Source of the DNA: CANHCC01 sp040381555
GTDB taxonomy: Bacteria > Bacteroidota > Bacteroidia > J057 > RFSG01
Length of the DNA stretch: 46,112 nucleotides
Assembly: GCA_040381555.1 (NCBI GenBank)
Contig: JBEIHC010000007.1
Span: 1 to 46,112 of the forward strand
Reading direction: 5' to 3'
Shown: piece after piece, positions 23,627-32,484 of the stretch
How the letters are laid out: the number at the start of each line of letters is the position of its first letter
How positions within the stretch are numbered: the stretch's first letter is position 1
Program-made: the position numbers and the translations under genes
The notes under the pieces: model-generated
Told to the model about the DNA's origin: nothing
Databases searched by the model: none
The model's input: the letters and a program-made list of their open reading frames with translations, nothing else

Positions 23627-24244
23627 GTGCCCATGCTGAGTATTGCACTGGAAGAGGTTGAAGTGCGCTTCCGGCGACAGTTACTCTTTCCTCCCCTATC
23701 CTGTCAGTTGGAATCCGGGAAAACCTATGCCATAACTGGCCCTAATGGTTCCGGGAAAACAACCCTATTGAGAATTATTGCCGGGCAAAAGAGAGCAGAT
23801 GCAGGGAAAATTTCCTGGCAGAAAAATTCCAAAGAATTAGACCCCGAAAGTTGGTATGCGGATTTGTCCTGGTCGGGCCCTTATTTAGAATACCCCAATG
23901 AATTAAACTTACAGGATTTACTCAATCAACACTTTTGGTTTAAAGCTCCTGTAGCAAACATCTCGGTAAAAGATATCCCCACCCTACTCAATCTGAAACC
24001 ACATTTAGATAAAAAGGTCAAATTATTTTCATCCGGAATGTTACATAGACTCAAAACAGGTCTGGCAGTATTCACCCAATCCGAGGTATTGCTATTGGAT
24101 GAACCCACAGCTAATATGGATTCTGAAAATAGGATGCTAATGCTCTCCCTCATTCAGCAGTATAAAGGAGATAGACTATTAATTATTGCCTCTAATTTGG
24201 AGGAGGAATATTCGGATGCTGATGAGGTAATTCAGATTCGGTGA
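23627..24244 (+). CDS. Small ABC-type ATP-binding protein in the lpx operon
   Basis: The protein has 205 residues. Walker A is GPNGSGKTT (38-46). The helical domain carries an unusual signature LFSSGMLHRLKTG in place of LSGGQ, followed by Walker B LLLDEPTANMD. The length and compactness resemble CcmA/heme-exporter or lipoprotein-export type ATPases. No permease gene is beside it. It begins directly at the lpxA stop codon, so it is co-transcribed with the lipid A genes. A partner permease encoded elsewhere is likely. The role is not assigned. Confidence 0.85.
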   Translation: MPMLSIALEEVEVRFRRQLLFPPLSCQLESGKTYAITGPNGSGKTTLLRIIAGQKRADAGKISWQKNSKELDPESWYADLSWSGPYLEYPNELNLQDLLNQHFWFKAPVANISVKDIPTLLNLKPHLDKKVKLFSSGMLHRLKTGLAVFTQSEVLLLDEPTANMDSENRMLMLSLIQQYKGDRLLIIASNLEEEYSDADEVIQIR

Positions 24245-24285
24245 GATGTTCAATGCAGGGATGCGGAGGAATGATGAATGATGAA

Positions 24286-24304
24286 TCAATGTCGTTTAGT
24301 TAAG
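24286..24304 (+). repeat. Left terminal inverted repeat of the IS
   Basis: TCAATGTCGTTTAGTTAAG is the exact reverse complement of 25748-25766. Confidence 0.92.
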
Positions 24305-24428
24305 GATTTGTAAAGTTATAAACAATTGATTGTTAATATGATACAGCGATAATAGTTTTATAGTCCGATTCAATCTATTAAATTTGAGGGGTATAATAAG
24401 GGGCTCCTGGAAAGCAGAATCGTTAACC

Positions 24429-25747
24429 ATGAGTTTCGCAAAAACACAGTTAACAATGTAAATCAACTAATTGAAAATGAAGAGTTTCACTGCCGTTCTA
24501 AAAACGGCTTTCCAGGGGTATTTACCCGTGAACGAAAATTAAATCTAAAAAAACTAATTGTGTTTATAAGCAAAGGCATAAAAAGTTCTCTACAACGCGA
24601 CTTAGATTCCTTTTATAAAGAGGTCATTGGTGGAGATTTTAATATTCGCTCCCTTACTAAAGGTGCATTTACACAAGCTCGTGCAAAATTAAGGCACGAA
24701 GCGTTTATCGAACTTAGTGACAATGTGGTTCAAACATTTTACAATGAAGCACCTTATTTAGTTTGGAATCAAATGCGATTATTAGCTGTGGATGGCACAC
24801 GATTAATACTTCCAAGGCATAAGAGTGTTATTGATGAATTTGGTGAGCATTCTTTCGGACCAGATGCAGATAGCGAGCAATCATTGGCTACGGTCTCAAT
24901 CCTATACGATACATTAAATCTATTGACTATTGATTCGCAAATAGCACCTTATAGAATTAGTGAGCGAGCATTATTATCAGAGCATCTTAATAAAGTACAA
25001 CCTGGTGATCTGCTCTTAATGGATAGAGGGTATCCAAGCCTTGCAATATTTTTCCAGCTTGCTGCCAGAAAGATTGAATATTGTGTGAGAATGAAAGAGA
25101 ATTGGTGGCTTGATGTTAAAAATTTCTCAGAAAGTGGTGAGCAGGAACGGATTGTAAGTTTTAAATTACCCCACAAAGACAGGGAAAAACTTAAAGATTT
25201 TCCAGAAATTCAAGATAAGGAAATTCAATGCAGACTAGTTTGTGTGACATTGGAGAATGGCAAAAAAGAAATACTATGTACTTCGTTGTTGGACTTCGAT
25301 AAAATTCCACATGAGGAGATTTGTGAATTATACCATCATAGATGGAGTGTAGAAGAGGGATATAAATTATACAAAGCAAGAGTTGAGATGGAAAAATTTT
25401 CTGGTAAGACAGCATTGGCTGTCAAGCAGGATTTTTTTGCAAAAATGTTTATGATGAATTTATGTGCGGTATTAGCTTTTCCAATCGATGAAAAGGTCAA
25501 AAAAGAATCAATGGAATCAAAAGAAAAGAATAATTAAAGCCACACCTATAAGGTAAATAGGACAAGTGCTTTTTCAATGACACAATCAATATCAATAGCA
25601 CTATTTTTAAAGGGAACATGGCAAAAGGCAATAGAAGCATTTGATAATTTAGTATTGCAAACTATTGAAATGGTCAGGCCTGGAAGAACATTCCCAAGGA
25701 AAAAGAAACCTAAAAGACCTTACCATATGAATTACAAGCCATTATAG
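24429..25747 (+). pseudogene. IS4-family transposase, disrupted by a frameshift and a nonsense codon
   Basis: The central frame (GTG at 24560 to TAA at 25537, 325 codons) has the DDE core. The first Asp is in LLAVDGT (78 from the GTG), the second in LLMDRGYPS (155), and the IS4 signature Y258-x2-R261-x3-E265-x6-K272 is exact. Upstream, the same frame encodes NQLIENEEFHCRSKNGFPGV but lacks a start. Adding one A to the A5 run near 24440 would join it to ATG 24429. Downstream, TAA at 25535-25537 is followed in frame by SHTYKVNRTSAFSMTQS and a basic tail to TAG at 25747; a single change (AAA to TAA) explains it. The intact protein would have about 439 residues. Confidence 0.88.
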
Positions 25748-25766
25748 CTTAACTAAACGACATTGA
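25748..25766 (-). repeat. Right terminal inverted repeat of the IS
   Basis: CTTAACTAAACGACATTGA is the exact reverse complement of the left end at 24286-24304. It begins directly after the TAG of the intact-length transposase frame. Confidence 0.92.
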
Positions 25767-26056
25767 ATGATGAATGATGAATGATGAATGATGAGTTATG
25801 AGTTATGCTGCAACTAACCACTAAGAACTGCCCAATTACTTCCTACCCATTTAAGCCCAGGATTATTTAAGGTGGGGGTTTCTGGATTGGAGGGGTAAGT
25901 TGGATGGTGTAGCGAAGTGGTTCACCGCAGGGTAAAGGAGTGAATGGAGGAGCGCGGAGGAGTTATGAGTTATGAGTTATGAATTATGAATTATGCTGCA
26001 ACTAACCATTAACCACTAACCACTAACAACTAACAACTAACCACTAACAACTAACC
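25767..26056. repeat. Heptanucleotide array elements flanking the IS
   Basis: GAATGAT units lead into GTTATGA units (25767-25806), then CTGCAACTAACCACTAA. A second element at 25971-26056 has GAGTTAT/GAATTAT units, the same TGCTGC joint, then CACTAAC/AACTAAC units. The design is that of the arrays at 61-176 and 421-508, but the heptamer sequences differ. About 140 bp of non-repeated sequence lies between the two elements and holds no gene. Together with 26057-26169 this is a 400-bp gene-free stretch. Confidence 0.8.
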
Positions 26057-26118
26057 TCTATCTGCTATTGATTGCAGATTCCCCCTCACACGCTGTCCCG
26101 AAGGGACATTATCATTTC

Positions 26119-26138
26119 TGGGGGGCTTTAGCCCCCCA
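26119..26138. terminator. GC-rich hairpin, possible terminator of the minus-strand pcm operon
   Basis: TGGGGGGC (26119-26126) pairs with GCCCCCCA (26131-26138) around TTTA. A second small stem GTCCC-GAA-GGGAC lies at 26094-26106. They lie just after the pcm stop on the minus strand. No T run follows directly in that direction, so the role is uncertain. Confidence 0.45.
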
Positions 26139-26169
26139 TGGATATTTTTTGGTGTGCTAATGCCCAGTA

Positions 26170-26826
26170 TTAAGATGTGCTCCAACCCTGCTTACCAATC
26201 AATGGTACAAAACTGAATGCCTCTAATGTTTTTACACTCACACTGCCTTCCTTATCTTTGGTAATGAACATCATATTCTGACTGTTGCGATCTCCAACAG
26301 GAATGACTAAAATTCCTCCGGGTGCTAATTGATTCGTTAATTCAATCGGAACATCCGGACTACCCGCTGTGACGATTATTCGATCATAGGGTCCATAGGT
26401 ATCCCAGCCTAAGGTGCCATCTCCGCATTTTAATCTGGGTTTGTAGCCCAAGCGATTTAATACGGCTTTGGCGGTATGGTGGAGATTGGTATTTCGCTCT
26501 ACTGAAAAGACTTTCGCCCCAAGAGCGCAGAGTACAGCACATTGATATCCGGATCCGGTGCCTATTTCCAAGACTTTCATTCCACTCGATACCTGGAGTA
26601 ATTCCGTTTGACGGGCAACTGTATAAGGTTGAGAAATGGTTTGCCCTTCTCCAATAGGCATGGCATGGTCCTCATAGGATTCTTCTGCAAACATTTCCGG
26701 TAGAAAAAAATGCCTGGGAACTTTCCGAATAGCTGTGAGGACTTCGGGAGATTTAATTCCTTTACGCATGAGCAACTGCACGAGCCGCTCTCTTAATCCT
26801 TGCAGTTTAGGAGTATCTTGCACCAT
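26170..26826 (-). CDS. pcm: Protein-L-isoaspartate O-methyltransferase
   Basis: The protein has 218 residues, the usual length. Family marks are present: VPRHFFLPE, the substrate-binding GEGQTISQPYTVA loop, the SAM motif VLEIGTGSGYQCAVL, FSVERN, and YDRIIVTAGSPDVP. It methylates isoaspartyl residues in damaged proteins, starting their repair. It follows rarA after 4 bases and probably shares its transcript. An adjacent pair of repair functions (protein and DNA) is likely incidental. Confidence 0.97.
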   Translation of the reverse strand: MVQDTPKLQGLRERLVQLLMRKGIKSPEVLTAIRKVPRHFFLPEMFAEESYEDHAMPIGEGQTISQPYTVARQTELLQVSSGMKVLEIGTGSGYQCAVLCALGAKVFSVERNTNLHHTAKAVLNRLGYKPRLKCGDGTLGWDTYGPYDRIIVTAGSPDVPIELTNQLAPGGILVIPVGDRNSQNMMFITKDKEGSVSVKTLEAFSFVPLIGKQGWSTS

Positions 26827-26830
26827 ATCA

Positions 26831-28111
26831 TTAATCCGGATATTTCTCCGGCCATTTACTTTTTAAAAATGCTCTTAATTCTTTTTCCCGACTGATGTCT
26901 TTGGGCCGATAAAAAACCTCTTGGGCATATTCTTCGGGCAAATACAACTGATTGCCTTCATTCCCTTCATAGTTATGGCTGTATTTATACCCCTCTCCAT
27001 ACCCGGATTCTTTCATCAGTCGAGTAGGCGCATTCCGAAGATGCAGGGGAACCGATGCCTGAGGTTTATTTCTAACTAATGCCAGAGCCTCATCAATAGC
27101 CAGGTAAGCAGCATTACTTTTGGGAGAGCAGGCTAGATAAGTAGTAACCTGAGAAAGTATAATCCTAGCCTCTGGCATGCCCAGTCGTTCAACAGCCTGA
27201 AACCCAGAAGTAGCCAATAACAGGGCATTCGGGTTGGCATTTCCAATGTCTTCAGATGCAAGAATGAGTAAGCGCCTGGCAATAAATTTTATATCCTCCC
27301 CTGCTTCCAGCATTAAGGCCAACCAATAAACCGCAGCATTCGGGTCCGATCCCCGCACACTTTTGATAAATGCAGAAATAACATCATAATGATATTCTCC
27401 ATGTTTGTCGTACAAGGGTCGCTTCTCAGATGCTGCCTGCTGAATGTATTCTGCTGTTAAAATAGATTCAGAATCAGACAACTGTAGGGCAGCCAATTCC
27501 AATAGATTCAAGGCTTTCCGGGCATCCCCACCTGAAAGCTCAAACAAGGCGCCCGCATCTGCTAACTGAAGGTTTTTCGCCCCAAGCCAGGCATCGGTTT
27601 CCATGGCGCGCTTCAACAACAAATCCATTTCCTCCCTACTGAGAGAATTCAACTTAAATATCTGGCATCTGGATAATAAGGCTGCATTCACTTCAAAGGA
27701 TGGATTTTCTGTGGTTGCCCCAATCAAGCTAATTACGCCTTTCTCTACTGCACCCAACAAGGAGTCCTGCTGACTTTTATTGAATCGATGAATCTCATCA
27801 ATAAAGAGTATTTTTCCTGGATTTTTTTCAGCAATGGTCAGGACTTCCCGTATGTCTTTTACTCCTGAATTAATGGCACTCAGGGCAATCATTTCCTTGC
27901 GGGTTTCTTGGGCAATCACCCCTGCAAGTGTGGTTTTCCCAACCCCAGGAGGTCCCCAAAAAATTAAAGAAGGAATTTTCCCCGATTGCAATAATTTTTG
28001 CAAGGGAGAGCCGGATGCGGTCAAATGAGTTTGACCCGCAATATCCTGCAATCGATGAGGCCGCATTCGTTCCGCAAGCGGCTCGTTAGAAGGGGAATCA
28101 AACATTCCCAT
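26831..28111 (-). CDS. rarA: Replication-associated recombination protein A (RarA/MgsA AAA+ ATPase)
   Basis: The protein has 426 residues. Walker A GPPGVGKT (53-60), Walker B ILFIDEIHRF (Asp105, Glu106), sensor 1 GATTENPSFEVN and the arginine finger region LLSRCQIFKL are present. The C-terminal tetramerisation part has SEKRPLYDKHGEYHYDVISAFIKSVRGSDPNAA, characteristic of RarA. It acts at stalled replication forks. Its ATG overlaps the stop of the upstream T9SS gene by one base (TAATG), suggesting translational coupling between unrelated products. Confidence 0.97.
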   Translation of the reverse strand: MGMFDSPSNEPLAERMRPHRLQDIAGQTHLTASGSPLQKLLQSGKIPSLIFWGPPGVGKTTLAGVIAQETRKEMIALSAINSGVKDIREVLTIAEKNPGKILFIDEIHRFNKSQQDSLLGAVEKGVISLIGATTENPSFEVNAALLSRCQIFKLNSLSREEMDLLLKRAMETDAWLGAKNLQLADAGALFELSGGDARKALNLLELAALQLSDSESILTAEYIQQAASEKRPLYDKHGEYHYDVISAFIKSVRGSDPNAAVYWLALMLEAGEDIKFIARRLLILASEDIGNANPNALLLATSGFQAVERLGMPEARIILSQVTTYLACSPKSNAAYLAIDEALALVRNKPQASVPLHLRNAPTRLMKESGYGEGYKYSHNYEGNEGNQLYLPEEYAQEVFYRPKDISREKELRAFLKSKWPEKYPD

Positions 28112-29283
28112 TAAGGCCTATGGATAATAAACTTTTTTACGACTGGAGCCTGGTCCCCTGTTTTAAACAAGTATATTCCCCTACTCCACTCGGATAGTTC
28201 AATTCTGATGGGCTCTATACTGCCTTCTCCGGAAAGCATTTTAACTCCTGAGAGGGAATAGATTTCCCAAGGATAAAGGGATTCTACTTCAATAAAAGAG
28301 CTTGCTGGGTTGGGGAATAATTTGAGTTGTCGTTCAAAATCTGCATCCTGATTGGATACGGAAAAATCGACACTTTCAGAAAATTCATAGGAAATAGTAT
28401 CGGAAGCATTGGGTATCAACTCCACTTTGAATTGTACAATACCTAACTGGGTAGGCGTCCAATTTTCGGGGAAGGTAATCAGCTCCGATTCATTCAAGCC
28501 TAAGGCAGGCCCTGAATAAGCATGCTGAGCGCTGTCAACGGGTAGTGAATTTTCTGTGCGAATCCATCTGAGTTGACCAGAAGTAAAAGGTACCGTTCCT
28601 CTGTTCACCAGCCAAGCTTTGAGTTGCAGCGTATCTCCCATGGTCGGTTTTCTGCTCAAACCGGCAGTTGCAAACTCCAGCGTATTTTGGCTGGCGTCCG
28701 TGAGACGAATATTATCTAAAGCGATAATAAATTTATTTACAGAATGATGTCGTATCCCTACCCATATCTGTTGACCCGCCCAAGCACTTAAGTCAACGCT
28801 AAAATAAGTTGGGGTGCTTGGAACAGATTCCGAAAGTAATAGACTACCCGAAAGCACACTATCGGCAGCAGGTCCTGTGCTGGAAATCCAAATTTCAACA
28901 GTTTCCAGATACAGTGGATCTATTGACCAAGCCTGAAAGGATAAACAGGTTTGATTGGGCAGCTGGGGTGTTTGAAAGCAGAGTAGATTATCTGCCTGAA
29001 CAGTATTGTTATACCAAGAAGGGGCACTGAGAAAATAGTTTGGAGGCATGGCAGTATCTTGTTGAATTTGCCAACCCTTAGTAAGGGAAATTCCAGAAGC
29101 CAATGAGCCCGTATCTAGGTTGTAGAGATACAGGGAAGTGGGCAGTGTCGCCGAGAACGCATACTCCTGAACACTCGAACCCGTGCAGGGAAGGTTGGGT
29201 GCCTGGTGAATAGATTCAAAGGATTGGGCGCCCAGCCAAGCGGGAAGAAAGGCTAGGATATAGACAAGTTTCAATGCGTTCAT
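28111..29283 (-). CDS. Secreted protein with C-terminal T9SS sorting domain
   Basis: The protein has 390 residues. Signal peptide 1-19 (cleaved after LGAQ) is followed by a beta-rich region (about 25-200) resembling choice-of-anchor/cleaved-adhesin jelly rolls, with FQAWSIDPLYLETVEIWIS, QIWVGIRHHS and FIIALDNIRL. A second beta region (about 205-315) has VNRGTVPFTSGQLRW. From about 320 comes a type A sorting tail (LKLFPNPASSFIEVES, IYSLSGVKML, GIYLFKTG and a basic end). It is predicted to cross the outer membrane by the type IX system and stay on the surface. The ligand is unknown. Confidence 0.88.
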   Translation of the reverse strand: MNALKLVYILAFLPAWLGAQSFESIHQAPNLPCTGSSVQEYAFSATLPTSLYLYNLDTGSLASGISLTKGWQIQQDTAMPPNYFLSAPSWYNNTVQADNLLCFQTPQLPNQTCLSFQAWSIDPLYLETVEIWISSTGPAADSVLSGSLLLSESVPSTPTYFSVDLSAWAGQQIWVGIRHHSVNKFIIALDNIRLTDASQNTLEFATAGLSRKPTMGDTLQLKAWLVNRGTVPFTSGQLRWIRTENSLPVDSAQHAYSGPALGLNESELITFPENWTPTQLGIVQFKVELIPNASDTISYEFSESVDFSVSNQDADFERQLKLFPNPASSFIEVESLYPWEIYSLSGVKMLSGEGSIEPIRIELSEWSRGIYLFKTGDQAPVVKKFIIHRP

Positions 29284-29456
29284 AAATCTTCAGTTAATGT
29301 TCCTTCTAGTGTGTATGCTCCTTCTTGGCTTTTCTGAATGAATTCCAAAGGTCAGAAGCATCTAACGGAACCGAAAATAAAAATACAAGAAAGAAGGCAA
29401 ACCACAGATTTAAGTTATCCTCAATTTTAGCAGTTTATAGGTTGCTGCACCCCATA

Positions 29457-31028
29457 TCAACGAATGACCTGATTGAACAAACTGGTCTCGGCCACTCTGG
29501 ATTCTAATTCTGTAGCTGTTCTGGGTAAGGTAAGTTCTAAAAACTCTGCCCCAGTTGAGCTGAGAATAACCGGATCGGATACTGCAATGGACAGATTCCA
29601 CCAAGCCTGTGGACAAGAAGACTGAGGGTAAATGGTCAGGATGGGTTTAAGGTATAAAATCGCTCCAGGTTCTAAGGCTTCATCACTCCCAAACTCCTCC
29701 GATGAAAGAGATACATGCGAAACTAAAGATTCGGGAACATACTTATTCAGTTCGGATTCATTTTTCACCAGCCCCGATTCCTTCAAGCCTGCAAATAGAG
29801 CGGCTTTCATGGCATCCTGAATTTCCGAAAGGTGAATTCCTGGCTTAATTTTCTTGAGTCCTGCCTCCTGAGCACGCAAGGCAATGGACAATAGGGTTCT
29901 TTGCTCTAGCGTAAATTTGCCCGAGGCAGGAACGGTGCGCATAATTTCAATTGGATACCCTTGATATCGAATACCCGTTTTGACTCGTAGTAATTCTCCT
30001 GCTTTTACCCGAACTGAAGTAGGAGTAATGGCTGGCGACAAAATCTGCGCACCTGCCAATACCTGAGTTTTGAGGGGTTGACACATCGCTTGGTTACAGG
30101 ATATAATTTCCCAGGCGGCAGCTAACTTAGGTGTGGGGATTTCGGGTTCGATAATTTTAAGCCATTCGTCCAAGCTTCTGGCGCACTCCGCAGCTGCGGC
30201 TTTATATCGGTTAATTTCTTCAGGCGTTTTCTTGTCTATGAGTTTAGCTAATAGTCCAGGCAGGATGGTCAGGTTAGCCTGAATTCCTTGGATAGAAGTT
30301 TTTATGCGAGTAAGGTCTGTGGCGGATTGAATGGCGGCTATGGCTTGCAGCAAGCTATCCTGTCGCAACTCAGGATAATAGGCTAAGTGATTCCGAGCCT
30401 TTTGAGCCATCAACTCATAATTAGAGCTGGGAGATTTATAGACATCTTGGTACAATTGACTCAGATTTTCAGAATAAGCAAAGGGTATTTTAAGAGTATT
30501 TCTAAGGCTACCTAAAGCTTTTTCGTAGGAGGAATTAAAAGGATTATAATCGTTAGTATGGGGAAATTGAGCGAGTAAAAACTGATTAGCCCAATTATTT
30601 CGCTTTAGCTCTTCCAATAAACCGGGTAATTCATCCAAGCTAAAAACAGATTGAATGCCAGAGATTTTTTGAGCATCAGTAGGCGTGAGGGCACTTTGAG
30701 TCCAATAGGATGGCCATTCTCCAGAGTTAGGTATAAAAAGTATTTCCGTTACCCGGTTGCCATTATAGAGTATTTCAGTAGGAAGCAGAATTAAAATGCA
30801 CCTTGCTTGAGCAATTCCTGTGAGACGAAAAAATGATGCGCCCTCTGGCGAATCCCAAACAGAGGGGGAGTTTCCTGAAAAAAAAACTGCTGCCGAATGT
30901 TCCGGCAGCAGATATTTGATTTTGGTACGGGCAGCAGAATTGATTTCATCCGCAGCCTGTAAGGGAGTAGTATTTCCGAAATTCAGGAATAAAATTGCCA
31001 GTAGGCCCAGGCAAAAGCCAGTGCGCAT
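29457..31028 (-). CDS. Secreted M24 (aminopeptidase P-like) protein with degraded metal site
   Basis: The protein has 523 residues. Signal peptide 1-25 is followed by an AMP_N-like region (FFRLTGIAQARCILILLP), a helical insert, and a C-terminal pita-bread fold (about 265-500) recognised by IRYQGYPIEIMRTVPASGKFTLEQR. In active M24 enzymes the first Asp of the DxG site is here Lys350, the second Asp (DxTRT) is Glu361, the EPG glutamate is Lys461, and the last Glu is not visible in NLSIAV. Only His438 seems kept. It is therefore probably a pseudopeptidase with a binding or structural role. It starts 7 bases after rpmB and may share its transcript. Confidence 0.85.
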   Translation of the reverse strand: MRTGFCLGLLAILFLNFGNTTPLQAADEINSAARTKIKYLLPEHSAAVFFSGNSPSVWDSPEGASFFRLTGIAQARCILILLPTEILYNGNRVTEILFIPNSGEWPSYWTQSALTPTDAQKISGIQSVFSLDELPGLLEELKRNNWANQFLLAQFPHTNDYNPFNSSYEKALGSLRNTLKIPFAYSENLSQLYQDVYKSPSSNYELMAQKARNHLAYYPELRQDSLLQAIAAIQSATDLTRIKTSIQGIQANLTILPGLLAKLIDKKTPEEINRYKAAAAECARSLDEWLKIIEPEIPTPKLAAAWEIISCNQAMCQPLKTQVLAGAQILSPAITPTSVRVKAGELLRVKTGIRYQGYPIEIMRTVPASGKFTLEQRTLLSIALRAQEAGLKKIKPGIHLSEIQDAMKAALFAGLKESGLVKNESELNKYVPESLVSHVSLSSEEFGSDEALEPGAILYLKPILTIYPQSSCPQAWWNLSIAVSDPVILSSTGAEFLELTLPRTATELESRVAETSLFNQVIR

Positions 31029-31035
31029 GGGAATT

Positions 31036-31275
31036 TCAATAAAAATAACCTCTGTTTTTCTTAAGATCTTTTAAAACGGAATAAATTCCATTTTTACTGA
31101 TTGTTTTGATTGCAGAAGTAGAAACCTTTAGGGTAATCCAACGATCTTCTTCTGGAATATAAAACTTCTTCGTTTGAAGATTTGGGTAAAATTTACGCTT
31201 AGTCCGGTTGTTTGCATGCGAAACATTGTTACCACTGATGGCTTTTTTACCGGTTATCTGACAAATTCTTGACAT
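31036..31275 (-). CDS. rpmB: 50S ribosomal protein L28
   Basis: The protein has 79 residues. It starts MSRICQITGKKAISGNNVSHANNRTKRKFYPN, the conserved L28 N-terminus, and continues RWITLKVSTSAIKTISKNGI. In many Bacteroidota rpmG (L33) follows; here it does not, and the next gene is the M24-like protein. Confidence 0.98.
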   Translation of the reverse strand: MSRICQITGKKAISGNNVSHANNRTKRKFYPNLQTKKFYIPEEDRWITLKVSTSAIKTISKNGIYSVLKDLKKNRGYFY

Positions 31276-31502
31276 GATTTATTTTGTTTTTTCAAAACGG
31301 AATGCAAATATCGGAAAAAAATCTTCACTGCCAAACGCAATTCAATAAAAACCTGATTATTGAACTCATTTTAATTGTTGACAACTCATATATAAATATT
31401 TTTTCACTAAAACATTTGGAAAAAGGTGCTCAGATTCAAAAAAAAAAGATAATTTTGAGCGATAAAGAATTTCTGGTGTTCTTATATACCGACCTAATTA
31501 TT

Positions 31503-32045
31503 ATGATTAAATCTTTCTACCTATCCATCATTATCATGCTTTGCTCTGTTGGATTTTTGATTGCCGGAACTACTCCAGGTCAAGAATCTAGCCTCAAGCG
31601 TAATTTTCGGAAGTCAACCGGAACAATCTCCACAGTTGAAGTTGCTGCAGCTCCTGAAGCGAGCCCTTCTGCTGGGGTTATCGCCTCTTCAGATTCCAAA
31701 TCTGTGAACGCTAATTCTACTCTTTCCGGAAATAATCTGAAATCTTTGGCACAAGAGTCCGATATAACCAAATCTAAAGGCAAATTATTCAATGGTAAAG
31801 GCCTAGGAAATTTTTCCCTTAAAAATATTTGGCAAGCCGGAAAATCGTTGAAATCCCATAAACAATCTGGATTTCTTCAAATTTCCATTACGATTTTCAT
31901 CTTTGTTGTCATTCTACTCTTGATTGGCATGCTACTCGGCGTAATTTTGAACGACCTATTCATTATTTTCTACATTGCAACCGCCATTCTATTGATTTGG
32001 GTATTGTTGTTTATGCTAGGAAATCTCGGAATCAAAAAAAGATAA
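31503..32045 (+). CDS. Predicted membrane protein of unknown function
   Basis: I choose the ATG at 31503 (180 residues). The longer frame from 31284 lies in A+T-rich sequence upstream of a clear signal sequence (MIKSFYLSIIIMLCSVGFLIAG). The middle is polar and low-complexity (Ser, Ala, Asn, Lys). Two adjacent hydrophobic segments at the C-terminus (about 125-146 and 149-172) are likely transmembrane helices, and the protein ends in basic residues (IKKR). No family is recognised. It is divergent from rpmB and ends in a clear terminator. Confidence 0.72.
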   Translation: MIKSFYLSIIIMLCSVGFLIAGTTPGQESSLKRNFRKSTGTISTVEVAAAPEASPSAGVIASSDSKSVNANSTLSGNNLKSLAQESDITKSKGKLFNGKGLGNFSLKNIWQAGKSLKSHKQSGFLQISITIFIFVVILLLIGMLLGVILNDLFIIFYIATAILLIWVLLFMLGNLGIKKR

Positions 32046-32068
32046 TCCTATAGTTTCAACAAATTAGT

Positions 32069-32100
32069 AGAGCGAAGCTTTAGTCTTCGCTCTTTTTTTT
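32069..32100 (+). terminator. Terminator of the membrane protein gene
   Basis: AGAGCGAAG (32069-32077) pairs with CTTCGCTCT (32085-32093), followed by seven T. Confidence 0.93.
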
Positions 32101-32139
32101 ATCCCACATTTGGCTTAATTTTACCGCTGTAATATACTG

Positions 32140-32484
32140 GTGAAAAGGATTCTTTTATATCTCTGCATTCTATCTCTGCTTCTGGCGAATACCCCGAAGG
32201 ACTGGTTGCATTGGGATCATCCTATAGAAGAATGTGATGCGCATGAGCTTGAATTGTGTGAAGAGGCAGAGGATACTGGGCATTGCTCGCACGAAGCGCA
32301 TTTTTCCAATATTCCCCACTCTTGTTTATTGTTGCATCTTTCTTCCGGATATACCGGTGTAGAAATAAATAATCTTGTTACCTTATTTTTTTCGGATGAT
32401 CTTTTTAGGATTGCTGAATTACCTCAACTTACAGCATGCCGAACTAACTGGACTCCGGATACCCGAGGTCCTCCCCAGGCCTAA
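32140..32484 (+). CDS. Small secreted His/Cys-rich protein upstream of a TonB-dependent receptor
   Basis: The protein has 114 residues with a GTG start. Signal peptide (about 1-17) is followed by a mature part rich in potential metal ligands: His24, His27, Cys32, His35, Cys40, His48, Cys49, His51, His54, His60, Cys62 and His66. It ends RGPPQA. Small proteins of this kind often precede heavy-metal transport genes in Bacteroidota. With the receptor and the DUF4625 lipoproteins downstream, a metal-binding or metal-sensing envelope role is inferred. I cannot tell zinc from copper. Confidence 0.7.
   Translation: MKRILLYLCILSLLLANTPKDWLHWDHPIEECDAHELELCEEAEDTGHCSHEAHFSNIPHSCLLLHLSSGYTGVEINNLVTLFFSDDLFRIAELPQLTACRTNWTPDTRGPPQA

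Larger units (their letters stand above)
24286..25766. mobile_element. IS4-family insertion sequence (decayed)
   Basis: A 1481-bp element is bounded by perfect 19-bp terminal inverted repeats (TCAATGTCGTTTAGTTAAG on the left, its reverse complement on the right). ATGATGAATGATGAA abuts both ends, so the target was a GAATGAT heptamer array. The exact target duplication cannot be separated from the tandem repeat. Inside is a single transposase gene with disabling changes, so the copy is probably immobile on its own. Confidence 0.92.

Noticed and set aside
31284..31502. N-terminal 73 codons of the membrane protein frame
   Set aside because: They precede a clean signal sequence at 31503 and lie in low-complexity A+T-rich DNA near the rpmB promoter region.
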